The position numbers were made by a program, and so were the translations under genes. DNA of 64,000 bases from Dehalococcoidia bacterium. GTDB taxonomy: Bacteria > Chloroflexota > Dehalococcoidia > SZUA-161. Below the pieces are notes generated by a model. It saw nothing but the letters and a program-made list of their open reading frames with translations. It was not told where the DNA came from and searched no databases. This document shows, piece by piece, positions 43,909 to 55,021 of this stretch; positions within the stretch are counted from its first letter, which is position 1, and each line of letters begins with the position of its first letter. The DNA lies in assembly GCA_030619685.1 (NCBI GenBank), contig JAUXAX010000001.1:68496-132495 (forward strand), in the 5' to 3' direction.

Positions 43909-45180
43909 ATGAGGCGCAGGGCACCAAAACTGGGAAGAGGGGTGGCTTTGGTGGGGGCCGGGATGTCGAAATTCGGCGCTTTCCCCGACAAGAATACTCG
44001 AGAGTTGTTTGTCGAGGCGTTCAATGCGATGGCCAAATCGGTAGACAAGGGGATGGATACTGAAGACATCGAAGCCCTCTATGTGGGCAACTTCTCCAGC
44101 GACCTATTCGAGGGACAAGCTCATCTTGCGCCCATTATGGCCGACTGGGTAGGGCTAGTCCCCAAGCCAGCCACCAGGGTAGAGGCTGCTTGTGCGTCCA
44201 GTGGCGTTGCCATAAGGGAAGGGATAATCGCTGTGGCTTCCGGTCTTTACGATATCGTCCTGGTCGGTGGGACCGAAAAAATGACGAACCTTCCTACGGA
44301 AGAGGTAACCGATACACTGGCTGCTGCCAGCGACGTGGTCTATGAGGCTGCTTGCGGCTTTACCTTCCCCGCGCTATATGCCGCTATGGCTACCGCCTAT
44401 ATGGCGAAGTATGGTGCCACCGTGGAACACTTTATGAAAGTGGGGATCAAAAACCACAACAACGGAGCCCTAAATCCAAAAGCTCAATTTAATAGATCCA
44501 TCAAAGACCTCATGGATTCCAGGATTGAAAAGGCAAAACAAAAGGGCGAACCGGTGCCCACCTGGCGTGATGAGCTTGACTTCCTCAAAGACCCCAAGGC
44601 CAATCCCGTGGTTGCCTGGCCGATGAGGCTGTTTGATTGCTCACCCATCACCGATGGAGCAGCCTGTCTTCTCCTTGTTGCCGAGGAGTTAGCCAAGAGT
44701 TACTCCAACGACCCGATATACATCGTCGGCACTGGCCAGGGCAGCGACCATGCCCTGCATGAAAGGGAAGACATGACTTCCATCCTGGCAGCAAGAACCG
44801 CAGCCCGGGAGGCCTACGACATAGCAGGAGTGAAACCCGAAGATATTCAGATCGCTGAGGTCCACGATTGCTTCACTATTGCTGAGCTCGTGGCTATCGA
44901 GGATCTGGGGTTCTTCAAACCTGGCGAGGCCTACAAAGCAACCGAGAAAGGGCTTACGGCTCGCGATGGGCCTAAACCCATCAATACCTCCGGGGGCCTC
45001 AAATCCAAGGGGCATCCTGTAGGAGCTTCAGGTGCAGGGCAAGCGGTGGAGATATGGTGCCAGATGCGAGGAGAAGCAGGTCCGAGGCAAGTTCCAGGAA
45101 AAGACATTCACCTCGCTTTAACTCATAACGTCGGAGCAACCGGCGGTACCTGCGCAGTTCATATCTATCAGAGGAGGTAA
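43909..45180 (+). CDS. Thiolase-family acyltransferase, pair 1
   Basis: The 423-residue protein has a thiolase fold with the nucleophile in EAACASSGVAI, the HDCFTIAE active-site block, the GHPVGASG loop and the C-terminal GGTCAVHI segment. This is the SCP-x/archaeal thiolase group, which works with a DUF35 partner. The partner gene starts three bases after its stop. GAAGGAGGAACC precedes the ATG. The unit may make or break a C-C bond in an acyl-CoA; the direction cannot be told. Confidence 0.9.
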   Translation: MRRRAPKLGRGVALVGAGMSKFGAFPDKNTRELFVEAFNAMAKSVDKGMDTEDIEALYVGNFSSDLFEGQAHLAPIMADWVGLVPKPATRVEAACASSGVAIREGIIAVASGLYDIVLVGGTEKMTNLPTEEVTDTLAAASDVVYEAACGFTFPALYAAMATAYMAKYGATVEHFMKVGIKNHNNGALNPKAQFNRSIKDLMDSRIEKAKQKGEPVPTWRDELDFLKDPKANPVVAWPMRLFDCSPITDGAACLLLVAEELAKSYSNDPIYIVGTGQGSDHALHEREDMTSILAARTAAREAYDIAGVKPEDIQIAEVHDCFTIAELVAIEDLGFFKPGEAYKATEKGLTARDGPKPINTSGGLKSKGHPVGASGAGQAVEIWCQMRGEAGPRQVPGKDIHLALTHNVGATGGTCAVHIYQRR

Positions 45181-45183
45181 TCC

Positions 45184-45597
45184 TTGACTGAGGAAAGAGA
45201 AGTTAACAGCGCCTCCTTCTATCAGTTTCTCGCTGAGAAGAAGCTCATGGCTTCGCGGTGCAAGAAGTGTCAGACATTATCTCTACCACCCCACCCTATC
45301 TGTACCAAGTGCCACGGAAATGATATGGAATGGGTGGAGCTGAAGGGCAACGGCAAACTCGCTGCTTTCACTGCTATCGCCGTGGGCCCCACCTGTACAA
45401 TCGAGGAAGGATATGATAGAAATAATCCTTACCTCGTCGGAGTCGTAGAACTGGACGAGGGGCCGAAAATAAGTAGCCGAATCCACGGGCTCGATCCCAA
45501 GAAACCGGAGAATATCAAGGTCGGGACCCCTCTCACTGTGGAGTTTCTGGAGCAAGGGGAAGGCAAGAAGTGTTTCCTGGCCTTCAAAGCTCCGTAA
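45184..45597 (+). CDS. DUF35 OB-fold acyl-CoA-binding partner of thiolase, pair 1
   Basis: The 137-residue protein has a zinc ribbon (C-x2-C-x10-C-x2-C, in SRCKKCQ and ICTKCHG) followed by an OB-fold with GKLAAFTAIAVGP. DUF35 proteins bridge thiolases with partner enzymes in archaea and bacteria. It starts at TTG 45184 behind GAGGAGG, three bases after its thiolase. A second pair follows. The start codon is inferred from spacing. Confidence 0.88.
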   Translation: MTEEREVNSASFYQFLAEKKLMASRCKKCQTLSLPPHPICTKCHGNDMEWVELKGNGKLAAFTAIAVGPTCTIEEGYDRNNPYLVGVVELDEGPKISSRIHGLDPKKPENIKVGTPLTVEFLEQGEGKKCFLAFKAP

Positions 45598-45628
45598 GCA
45601 ACGATTAGAAATAACCAAGGAGCGACAG

Positions 45629-46792
45629 ATGAGAGAAGTAGCAGTAGTTGGCGTGGGGATGACCAAATTTGGCCTTTCGGAGAAAACCAACATCGAGTTG
45701 TTCTCTGAGGCGGCAATGGAGGCCATCAGCGAATCAAACCTTGAGCCTAAAGACATACAGGCGCTATTCTTGGGCAACGTGTTCTGTGGCTTTGAGGAAG
45801 GTCAGGTAACCATATCGGCTTTCGCCGCTGCTGACATAGGGATACCCTACATCCCTACCACCCGGTTCGAGGGTGCCTGCGCCTCAGGCTCGGTCGCGAT
45901 CAGGGATGCCTATATGTGGGTTGCCTCGGGATTCTATGATATCGTTCTCGCTGGAGGGACCGAGAAGGCGCTGGCCATGAGTACCCCTTATGCCACACGG
46001 ACCTTCGCTATGGGCAGCGATAGCCGTTATGAAGGCCCCACCGGAATTACCTTCCCCGGCGTCTTCGCTATGATGGCGCATCTTTACGCCAAGAAATATG
46101 GTATTCCCCTGGAGAAGCTCAAGGAACAGATGGCCATGGTTGCCGTCAAGAATCACCATAATGGCACGTTCCACCCCAAGGCCCATTTTCGAAAGGAGAT
46201 AACCATCCAGGATGTATATAACAGCATCATGGTTGCTGAGCCCCTGCAATTGTACGATTGTTGTCCCTTCTCCGATGGAGCTGCAGCGGTCGTTCTAGCC
46301 TCGGCGGAGAGGGCGAAGAGACTCATCGATAAGCCGGTCTACTTTGCCGGCGTAGGACAGTGCTCCGCGCCGCCGCTTCCCAATCAGAAGGACATTACCA
46401 GGATTAAGGCAAGGGAGATATCAGCAAAGCAGGCTTATAGTATGGCTGGGCTTAGCCCCAAGGATATAGATATCTGTGAACTCCACGACTGCTTCACTAT
46501 AGCGGAGATAGCAGCTACCGAAGGCCTCGGCTTCTTTGATTTCGGGGATGGCAGCAAAGCCGCAGAGAGGGGCGATACGCAGATCGGCAGCAGGACACCG
46601 ATAAATCCCTCTGGCGGGCTCAAAGCAAGAGGACACCCCATAGGTGCTACAGGTGCTGCCCAGGTCTATGAGATAGCGAAGCAATTAAGGGGCGAATGTG
46701 GGGAAAGGCAGGTGGAAGGCGCAAGGATAGGAATAACAGATACGCTCGGCGCAGACCTTAGCATGGTCTGCGACATGATCTTCAGAATATGA
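45629..46792 (+). CDS. Thiolase-family acyltransferase, pair 2, with divergent C-terminus
   Basis: The 387-residue protein has the same fold and motifs as pair 1: GACASGSVAI for the nucleophile, LHDCFTIAE and GHPIGATG. Its C-terminus reads DTLGADLSMVCDMIF where pair 1 has GATGGTCAVHI, so the GG-x-C element that normally supplies the second catalytic cysteine is missing or rearranged. It may act in a different step, for example a synthase-type reaction. CCAAGGAG precedes the ATG. Its DUF35 partner follows 17 bases after the stop. Confidence 0.88.
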   Translation: MREVAVVGVGMTKFGLSEKTNIELFSEAAMEAISESNLEPKDIQALFLGNVFCGFEEGQVTISAFAAADIGIPYIPTTRFEGACASGSVAIRDAYMWVASGFYDIVLAGGTEKALAMSTPYATRTFAMGSDSRYEGPTGITFPGVFAMMAHLYAKKYGIPLEKLKEQMAMVAVKNHHNGTFHPKAHFRKEITIQDVYNSIMVAEPLQLYDCCPFSDGAAAVVLASAERAKRLIDKPVYFAGVGQCSAPPLPNQKDITRIKAREISAKQAYSMAGLSPKDIDICELHDCFTIAEIAATEGLGFFDFGDGSKAAERGDTQIGSRTPINPSGGLKARGHPIGATGAAQVYEIAKQLRGECGERQVEGARIGITDTLGADLSMVCDMIFRI

Positions 46793-46809
46793 CCTTCGTG
46801 AGGTAAAAC

Positions 46810-47214
46810 ATGGAATACAAACTTACCGCTAAGATGTTCGCAGAGGCTCTCAAAGAAAATAAGCTATTGGGACTGAAGTGCAACCAGTGCGGGGCTTACA
46901 CCGTGCCCCCGAAAAAGGTCTGTATGGAATGCGCCAGCGAGGACATGGAAGTTGTCGAGCTCAGCGGTAAGGGGCAGATTCAGACCTTTACCGTGATACG
47001 GGTGCCCCCGGAGGGATTTGAAGCCCCCTATATAGTAGGCATGGCGGAACTCGACGAGGGCCCGTGGATAATGGGCAATATAGAAGGCATCGACCCGGAT
47101 AAGGCAACTATGGACCTAATCGGAATGAGGGTCAAGCTGGGGCATAAGGTACTTCCCGGAGATAAGTTCTCCGCCGGTGAAATGGTGGCAGTAACCTTCT
47201 CTCCACAAACGTAG
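46810..47214 (+). CDS. DUF35 OB-fold partner of thiolase, pair 2
   Basis: The 134-residue protein has the zinc ribbon LKCNQCGA and VCMECASE followed by the OB-fold (GKGQIQTFTVIRVPPEGFEAPY). It resembles the pair 1 DUF35 protein in layout but has a different tail. It most likely binds the pair 2 thiolase. GTGAGG precedes the ATG at 46810. Confidence 0.88.
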   Translation: MEYKLTAKMFAEALKENKLLGLKCNQCGAYTVPPKKVCMECASEDMEVVELSGKGQIQTFTVIRVPPEGFEAPYIVGMAELDEGPWIMGNIEGIDPDKATMDLIGMRVKLGHKVLPGDKFSAGEMVAVTFSPQT

Positions 47215-47225
47215 GTTGAGGGAAC

Positions 47226-47327
47226 ATGAACAAAAGGAAGCGAGTGGCACAACTCAAGCACCGCCGCAAACGCAAGAAGCTGGAAGAGAAAACAAAAGCG
47301 CTGAAGGCAACGCAACAAGGCGGATAA
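47226..47327 (+). CDS. Very small, highly basic protein
   Basis: ATG 47226 to TAA 47325-47327 encodes 33 residues, MNKRKRVAQLKHRRKRKKL and a Lys/Gln tail, with about 40% Lys and Arg. GAGGGAA precedes it. Proteins of this kind can be ribosome- or nucleic-acid-associated; I do not recognise a family. It sits 12 bases after the second DUF35 gene and before the phosphotransferase-like gene, in the same direction. The composition is unlike chance sequence for this genome. Confidence 0.55.
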   Translation: MNKRKRVAQLKHRRKRKKLEEKTKALKATQQGG

Positions 47328-47369
47328 GCAAGCTAAGCTATCTCAGCTTTGGGGAGGGCAAGGCCTACA

Positions 47370-48386
47370 ATGCCAGAGCTGTCAGTGCTATTACAAGCGC
47401 TATCGAGCCCAAAAGCATATCCCCATAATCCTCAGGAAGTCGAGCTCGTGCAGACGCAGATATCTGCCGTCTTCCTCGCCGGCGACTATGTCTACAAGGT
47501 GAAGAAACCCGTGGATTTCGGCTTTCTTGACTTCACCACCTTGGATAAGCGACGCTTCTACTGCCAGCAGGAGGTGACGCTGAACAGGCGGCTTTGCCCC
47601 GATGCCTACCTGGGGGTCGTGGCCATAACCCAGGACGGAGATACCATCTCAGTAGAGGGCAACGGCATAGAGGTTGAATACGCAGTGAAGATGCACCACC
47701 TCCCTCACCAACGGATGATGGATAGGCTGCTTCAAAGCAACCAGGTGACCCCTGAGATGGTGGAGAGAGTGGCTGACAGGCTAGTCGAGTTTCACCGCCA
47801 GGCGGAGATGAGCGAGCAACTGGCCAGCATCGGTGGCCTGGATACCGTGACGCAGAATACCGAGGAGAACTTCGTCCAGACCGAGGATTATGTCAACCTC
47901 ACAATCGCTCCAGAGCAATATGAGAAGCTAAAGAATTACAACTATTCCTTCCTGAAAGGAAACGCGGAGCTATTTGCTAAGAGAGTGAGCGAGGGCAGAA
48001 TAAAGGACTGTCACGGTGATCTCCACGCCGCACACATCTGCTTCAGCAATGGCATCTGCATCTTCGATTGCATCGAATTCAACGACAGGTTCAGGTACAT
48101 CGACGTCGCCAGCGAGGTCGCCTTTTTGGCTATGGACCTGGACCTTCACGGGCGCCCTGACCTGTCGAAGCATTTCGTGGATGCCTATGTGGGGGCATCT
48201 GGTGACGAGGAATTGCTCGCGCTTCTCGATTTCTACAAGTGCTACCGGGCCTATGTCCGGGGAAAGGTGGAAGGCTTCAAGCTCAATGACCCCCATATCT
48301 CAGAGGAGGAGAAGACGAGGACGCTAGCCGTTGCCAAGAGGTACTTCGAGCTTGCGGAGACGTATATAGGGCAATTTGACTACTGA
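47370..48386 (+). CDS. Aminoglycoside-phosphotransferase-like protein
   Basis: The 338-residue protein resembles the kinase-fold half of the bifunctional aminoglycoside-phosphotransferase/ATP-binding family: YKVKKPVDFGFLDF near the N-terminus, the catalytic CHGDLHAAHIC block near residue 220 and IFDCIEFND shortly after. In many bacteria the family is fused to a P-loop domain; here the P-loop gene follows separately at 48441. The ATG at 47370 is preferred to a TTG at 47349 in the same frame. The substrate is unlikely to be an antibiotic; it is unknown. Confidence 0.85.
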   Translation: MPELSVLLQALSSPKAYPHNPQEVELVQTQISAVFLAGDYVYKVKKPVDFGFLDFTTLDKRRFYCQQEVTLNRRLCPDAYLGVVAITQDGDTISVEGNGIEVEYAVKMHHLPHQRMMDRLLQSNQVTPEMVERVADRLVEFHRQAEMSEQLASIGGLDTVTQNTEENFVQTEDYVNLTIAPEQYEKLKNYNYSFLKGNAELFAKRVSEGRIKDCHGDLHAAHICFSNGICIFDCIEFNDRFRYIDVASEVAFLAMDLDLHGRPDLSKHFVDAYVGASGDEELLALLDFYKCYRAYVRGKVEGFKLNDPHISEEEKTRTLAVAKRYFELAETYIGQFDY

Positions 48387-48440
48387 GTAAAAAGAGTATA
48401 TTAGAAGAGGGTCGAAAATTCGGCATAGGGGGATGATGAA

Positions 48441-49043
48441 TTGAAGGAGCCATTTGCGAAATTCATAGAGGCCGAGCTGGGCTCCGATATCCTGCTTATC
48501 ACCTGCGGCCTCCCCGGCACCTGGAAGACTGAGACGAGTGAGGAGGTGTCGAAGATCAAGGGCTACCCTATAGTACGAAGCGACCTGGTTAGAAGAGAAG
48601 TGCTTGAAAACGAGGATATATTTGATGAAAAGGTCGCCTCGAATATGGGCAAGAGAATGCTGGTCTACGATGAGACCTTCCGGCGAGCTGACGAGAGCCT
48701 GAGTGAGGGCAATGGCACGATAATCGACGCTACCTTCGTAACACAATCGTTGAGAAGACGTGCCGCTGCAATAGCAGCCAAGAACAGTCGGACGCTTGTC
48801 ATCATGCAAACTCACTGCCCCAGAGAGGTAGCCATCGCACGGATACTGAGACGGACCAAACAGGACTACGAATCGAACGCACTGACCGAGCAGGCCTACA
48901 CCAACAACGAGAAGAAGTTTGAAAAGGTTGATCTGGATGACCTCAAACGGTTGAACCCTAGCCTTGACATCGTTCACCTGATAGTCGATACTCAGTACGA
49001 CCCGCCAGGGGATTGGTATATCATCGGTATGGAAAAGAGATGA
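48441..49043 (+). CDS. P-loop ATP-binding protein, split partner of the phosphotransferase-like protein
   Basis: The 200-residue protein has a Walker A-like CGLPGTWKTET near residue 25, in which the glycine before the Lys is Trp, then a VRSDLVRRE segment and IIDATFVTQSLRRRA, like the kinase half of the bifunctional phosphotransferase/ATP-binding family. It starts at TTG 48441 with GGGGGATGATGAA before it; an ATG just upstream runs into a stop. It lies between the phosphotransferase-like and PHP genes. Confidence 0.8.
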   Translation: MKEPFAKFIEAELGSDILLITCGLPGTWKTETSEEVSKIKGYPIVRSDLVRREVLENEDIFDEKVASNMGKRMLVYDETFRRADESLSEGNGTIIDATFVTQSLRRRAAAIAAKNSRTLVIMQTHCPREVAIARILRRTKQDYESNALTEQAYTNNEKKFEKVDLDDLKRLNPSLDIVHLIVDTQYDPPGDWYIIGMEKR

Positions 49044-49044
49044 G

Positions 49045-51227
<2,183 letters not shown>

Positions 51228-51243
51228 AGCAAAGGAGAGCACG

Positions 51244-52473
51244 ATGACCACCTTCATGGAATCACCGTCGCTATTTGTGACCTCGGAATCGGTCACTGAG
51301 GGGCACCCTGATAAGCTTTGCGACTTGATTTCAGATGCCGTCCTGGATGCTATTTTGGCCAAAGACCCTATGGCTAGAGTGGCCTGCGAGACCATGGCTA
51401 CTACCGGTCTGGTCATTGTAATGGGAGAGATCACCACCGATTGCTACGTTGAGATCCCCCAGATCGTTCGGGACATGGTGCGTGAGGTGGGTTACACCCG
51501 CGCCAAGTACGGCTTCGATTGCGATACCTGCGGTGTCATTGTGTCCATTAAGGAGCAATCAGCGGACATCGCAATGGGAGTAGACTATGCGCTGGAGCAA
51601 CGGGAAAAAGAGAAGAATCTAAATGAGAAGGATACTTTAGGTGCCGGCGACCAGGGAATGATGATAGGATTCGCTTGTAACGAAACCCCCGAATTCATGC
51701 CGCTGCCCATTTCACTGGCTCACAAGCTCTGTCAACGTCTGGCCCGAGTAAGAAAGGACGGCACTGTTCCCTACCTACGCCCCGATGGAAAGTCTCAGGT
51801 GACCGTTGAGTATAGCTACGGGATCCCCAAACGAGTAGAAGCCGTGGTCATCGGCGCTCAGCATAATGAGACGATCAGCAACGACGTCATCCATCGAGAT
51901 ATCCAGGAGTTGGTGATAAGGGAGATAATCCCCCATCATCTTCTGGACAAGGAGACCAAATACTATATCAATGCCACTGGACGCTTTGTGGTCGGCGGGC
52001 CGATGGGAGACACTGGCCTTACTGGACGTAAGATATTGGTTGATACCTACGGAAGTGCTGCCAGGCATGGCGGGGGCGCTTTCTCAGGAAAAGACCCTAC
52101 CAAAGTGGACCGTTCCGCTGGTTATGCTGCCCGCTATGCCGCGAAGAACATTGTTGCTGCCGGGATCGCTGACCGCCTGGAGCTCCAACTCTCCTATGCC
52201 ATCGGGGTAGCTCACCCCCTTTCTATCTCCATCGAGACCTTCGGCACCGCCAAGGTAGATGCAGAGGTTATTCTTGACTTGATCAGAAAGCACTTCGATT
52301 TTCGCCCCGGGGCCATCATCGAGACGCTGGAACTGCGCCGCCCTATCTATAAGCAAACCGCTACTTATGGGCACTTCGGCCGCGATGACCTCGATCTCCC
52401 TTGGGAGCACACCGACATGGCAGCAAAGCTGAGGGAGGAGGCTGGGCTAAAGCTAAGCGAGGAAGAAGAGTGA
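51244..52473 (+). CDS. metK: S-adenosylmethionine synthetase
   Basis: The 409-residue protein is Met[20 protein letters not shown] near residue 20, [12 protein letters not shown] and [16 protein letters not shown] are the ATP and phosphate motifs. It forms AdoMet from methionine and ATP. AAAGGAGAGC precedes the ATG. The stop overlaps the GTG of the nucleotidyltransferase gene, so they are coupled. It follows ahcY directly. Confidence 0.97.
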   Translation: MTTFMESPSLFVTSESVTEGHPDKLCDLISDAVLDAILAKDPMARVACETMATTGLVIVMGEITTDCYVEIPQIVRDMVREVGYTRAKYGFDCDTCGVIVSIKEQSADIAMGVDYALEQREKEKNLNEKDTLGAGDQGMMIGFACNETPEFMPLPISLAHKLCQRLARVRKDGTVPYLRPDGKSQVTVEYSYGIPKRVEAVVIGAQHNETISNDVIHRDIQELVIREIIPHHLLDKETKYYINATGRFVVGGPMGDTGLTGRKILVDTYGSAARHGGGAFSGKDPTKVDRSAGYAARYAAKNIVAAGIADRLELQLSYAIGVAHPLSISIETFGTAKVDAEVILDLIRKHFDFRPGAIIETLELRRPIYKQTATYGHFGRDDLDLPWEHTDMAAKLREEAGLKLSEEEE

Positions 52474-53582
52474 AAGCGATAATCCTTGTTGGCGGAGAGG
52501 GATTGCGGCTACGTCCTCTGACCTGCAATGTCCCAAAGTCAATGGTCCCCGTTGTGAACAAGCCATTCTTGGAGCATATGCTCGATAACCTCAAGAGGCA
52601 TCATATTGACGAGATTATACTCGCCATCTGCTATCTTCCCGACTGCATACAGCGTTATTTAGGGGATGGGAGCGATTTCGGGGTGAGTTTGATCTATGCA
52701 GTAGAGCAGTCGCCACTGGGAACCGGTGGCGCAGTAAAGAACGCAGAGCAGTTCTTGGAGGACACCTTTTTGGTCTTCAACGGCGACATATTTAGCGACC
52801 TTGACCTCAGCGATATGGTGCGGTTTCATCGAGACCACAAAGCCAAAGCCACCATCTCCCTTACCCCTGTGGAGGACCCAACCGCATACGGGGTAGTTGA
52901 AATCGACTCACAGAGCAGGGTCAAACGCTTCATCGAGAAGCCGAGCTGGGAGACAGTGACCACCAACCTCATCAACGCCGGCATTTACGTACTCGAACCA
53001 GAGGTGCTAGACCTTATCCCCATTGGTGTTCACTGCATGCTAGAGCGCGGGCTTTTCCCCGATCTAGTGGAGCAGCGCATCCCCTTTTTTGGCTATCGTT
53101 CCAACGCCTACTGGATTGACATCGGCGTCCCTGAAGATTACCTGAAGCTGCATCACGACATCCTTATGGGAAAGGCCGTTGTTCGTTTCCCAGGCAAGTC
53201 GACGGCTGACGACATCTGGGTTGAAAGAGGATGCAAGATTCATCCTTCAACTAAGCTCATTGGCCCGGTGGTTATCGGCAGAGATTGCACCATCGAACAA
53301 GACGCACGGATTTCCGGGCCATCTGTTCTCGGAGCCGGGTGTACTGTAGGGCAGGGTACCGCTATCGATGAGGCCATACTCTGGCAAAACGTTGAGGTAG
53401 GCAAGGATGCAACAGTGAGGAATAGCGTCGTAGGCAATAATAGCGTCATCGGCGACCATACCTGGGTTGTTGACGGATCGATTCTCAGCGATGATACCGC
53501 CATCGGTAGCAGTAACAAGCTGGAGCACGGTATCAGGATCTGGCCCGGGAGCACCATCGAAGATAGCGCCATTTCATTTTAG
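52470..53582 (+). CDS. Sugar-1-phosphate nucleotidyltransferase with beta-helix domain
   Basis: The 370-residue protein has an N-terminal nucleotidyltransferase domain ([23 protein letters not shown]) and a C-terminal left-handed beta-helix of hexapeptide repeats. The pairing with a phosphohexomutase and a PGI/PMI gene downstream suggests a mannose-1-phosphate guanylyl- or glucose-1-phosphate nucleotidyltransferase. I chose GTG 52470, which overlaps the metK stop; an earlier in-frame ATG lies deep in metK and codes for unlike residues. Confidence 0.88.
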   Translation: MKAIILVGGEGLRLRPLTCNVPKSMVPVVNKPFLEHMLDNLKRHHIDEIILAICYLPDCIQRYLGDGSDFGVSLIYAVEQSPLGTGGAVKNAEQFLEDTFLVFNGDIFSDLDLSDMVRFHRDHKAKATISLTPVEDPTAYGVVEIDSQSRVKRFIEKPSWETVTTNLINAGIYVLEPEVLDLIPIGVHCMLERGLFPDLVEQRIPFFGYRSNAYWIDIGVPEDYLKLHHDILMGKAVVRFPGKSTADDIWVERGCKIHPSTKLIGPVVIGRDCTIEQDARISGPSVLGAGCTVGQGTAIDEAILWQNVEVGKDATVRNSVVGNNSVIGDHTWVVDGSILSDDTAIGSSNKLEHGIRIWPGSTIEDSAISF

Positions 53583-53593
53583 GTAATTACAGA

Positions 53594-55018
53594 ATGCCCC
53601 CGACGATCAAGTTTGGCACCGACGGCTGGCGAGGCATCATAGCTGAGGATTTCACCTTCGACAACGTCCGCGCTTGTGCGCAGGCGGTGGCGAACTATCT
53701 GCTGGACCACGGCATCGCCTCACAAGGCTTGCTGGTAGGCTATGATACCAGATTTGGCTCGGAGGATTTCGCCGCTGCTGTAGCCAAAGTAGTCGCTGCC
53801 AACGGGATCAGGGTATACCTCAACCCCAAAGCAACTCCCACCCCGATGATCAGCTACGCCATCGTGGCTAAGGGAGTCGCAGGAGGGGTGATCATCACCG
53901 CTAGCCACAACCCTGCCAGCTGGAATGGGTTCAAGTACAAACCAGAGTATGGCGGTAGTGCCTCGCCTGAAGTCACTGCTGAGCTAGAAAGCCATATTCA
54001 GCAGATTCTGAGCAGCGGAGAGATAAAGCACCTGCCCCTAGCCGATGGCCTGAAGCAAGGGCTGATCGAGTATTACGATCCAGCACCCATCTATTTGAGC
54101 CACATAGCGGAGTTGGTTGACTTCGAGCGGATACGTCAAGCAGGTTTAAGGGTGGCTGTAGATTCTATGTACGGAAGCGGAGCTGGCTACCTCAAGGAGT
54201 TATTGTCAGGTGGTAGCACAGAGGTCATTGAGATCAATGCCGAGCGCAATCCCCTCTTCCCCGGCATTCAACCGGAGCCCATTGCCCAAAACCTGACAAG
54301 GCTTTCCACCCTGGTACGCGAGATCAAAGCCGATGTTGGACTGGCCACCGACGGCGACGCAGACCGCATTGGCCCTTTGGACGAAAACGGCACCTTTATC
54401 ACACCACTCCAAGTATTCGCACTGCTCGCTCTCTACCTACTGGAGGTGCGCGGGGAGCGAGGAGCCATCGTCAAGTCCATAACCACAACGGACATGGTCT
54501 ACCGACTAGGCGAGCTCTTCTCAGTGCCTGTACATGAAACGCTCGTTGGCTTCGGGTATCTCGGCCCTCTGATGATAGCCGAAAATGCCCTTATTGGAGG
54601 CGAGGAGAGCGGCGGCTTCGGCTTCCGGGGACATATTCCGGAGCGCGATGGCATCCTGGCCGGGCTTTACCTACTCGACTTCATGATCAGTATGAACAAG
54701 AAGCCCTCGGAGCTAATAGAGTATCTCTATGATAAGGTAGGACCTCACTACTACGAGCGGACTGATTTCCACTTTCCCTCGGAGGAACGAGAAACCATCG
54801 TCCAACGCCTAGACCAGCTAAAGCCCAGCCAGATCGACAATGCTGAAGTGACCAATATTGACACCTCTGATGGTTTTCGCTTCCGGCTCAGCGACGGGAG
54901 CTGGCTCCTTATCCGCCTCTCAGGGACGGAACCCCTTCTTCGCATATATGCCGAAAGTGACTCCATAGCACACGTGGAGAGGCTCCTCGAGGCGGGAAGA
55001 AAGTTGGCTGGTATTTAG
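53594..55018 (+). CDS. Phosphoglucomutase/phosphomannomutase family protein
   Basis: The 474-residue protein is an alpha-D-phosphohexomutase with the phosphoserine block TASHNPASWNGFK (S near residue 100), the metal loop ATDGDADRIG, the sugar loop GGEESGGFGF and the C-terminal phosphate block RLSGTEPLLRIY. It makes glucose 1-phosphate or mannose 1-phosphate for the nucleotidyltransferase 11 bases upstream. Which sugar is used is not certain. Confidence 0.92.
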   Translation: MPPTIKFGTDGWRGIIAEDFTFDNVRACAQAVANYLLDHGIASQGLLVGYDTRFGSEDFAAAVAKVVAANGIRVYLNPKATPTPMISYAIVAKGVAGGVIITASHNPASWNGFKYKPEYGGSASPEVTAELESHIQQILSSGEIKHLPLADGLKQGLIEYYDPAPIYLSHIAELVDFERIRQAGLRVAVDSMYGSGAGYLKELLSGGSTEVIEINAERNPLFPGIQPEPIAQNLTRLSTLVREIKADVGLATDGDADRIGPLDENGTFITPLQVFALLALYLLEVRGERGAIVKSITTTDMVYRLGELFSVPVHETLVGFGYLGPLMIAENALIGGEESGGFGFRGHIPERDGILAGLYLLDFMISMNKKPSELIEYLYDKVGPHYYERTDFHFPSEERETIVQRLDQLKPSQIDNAEVTNIDTSDGFRFRLSDGSWLLIRLSGTEPLLRIYAESDSIAHVERLLEAGRKLAGI

Positions 55019-55021
55019 ACA

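Noticed and set aside
47216..47428. A 70-codon frame overlapping the small basic protein and the next gene
   Set aside because: It lacks a clear start signal and runs into the phosphotransferase-like gene. The 33-codon frame in another phase has a better ribosome binding site and a biased composition.
52401..52469. Extended N-terminus of the nucleotidyltransferase from an ATG inside metK
   Set aside because: The added residues do not match the family, while GTG 52470 overlaps the metK stop and gives the standard N-terminus.
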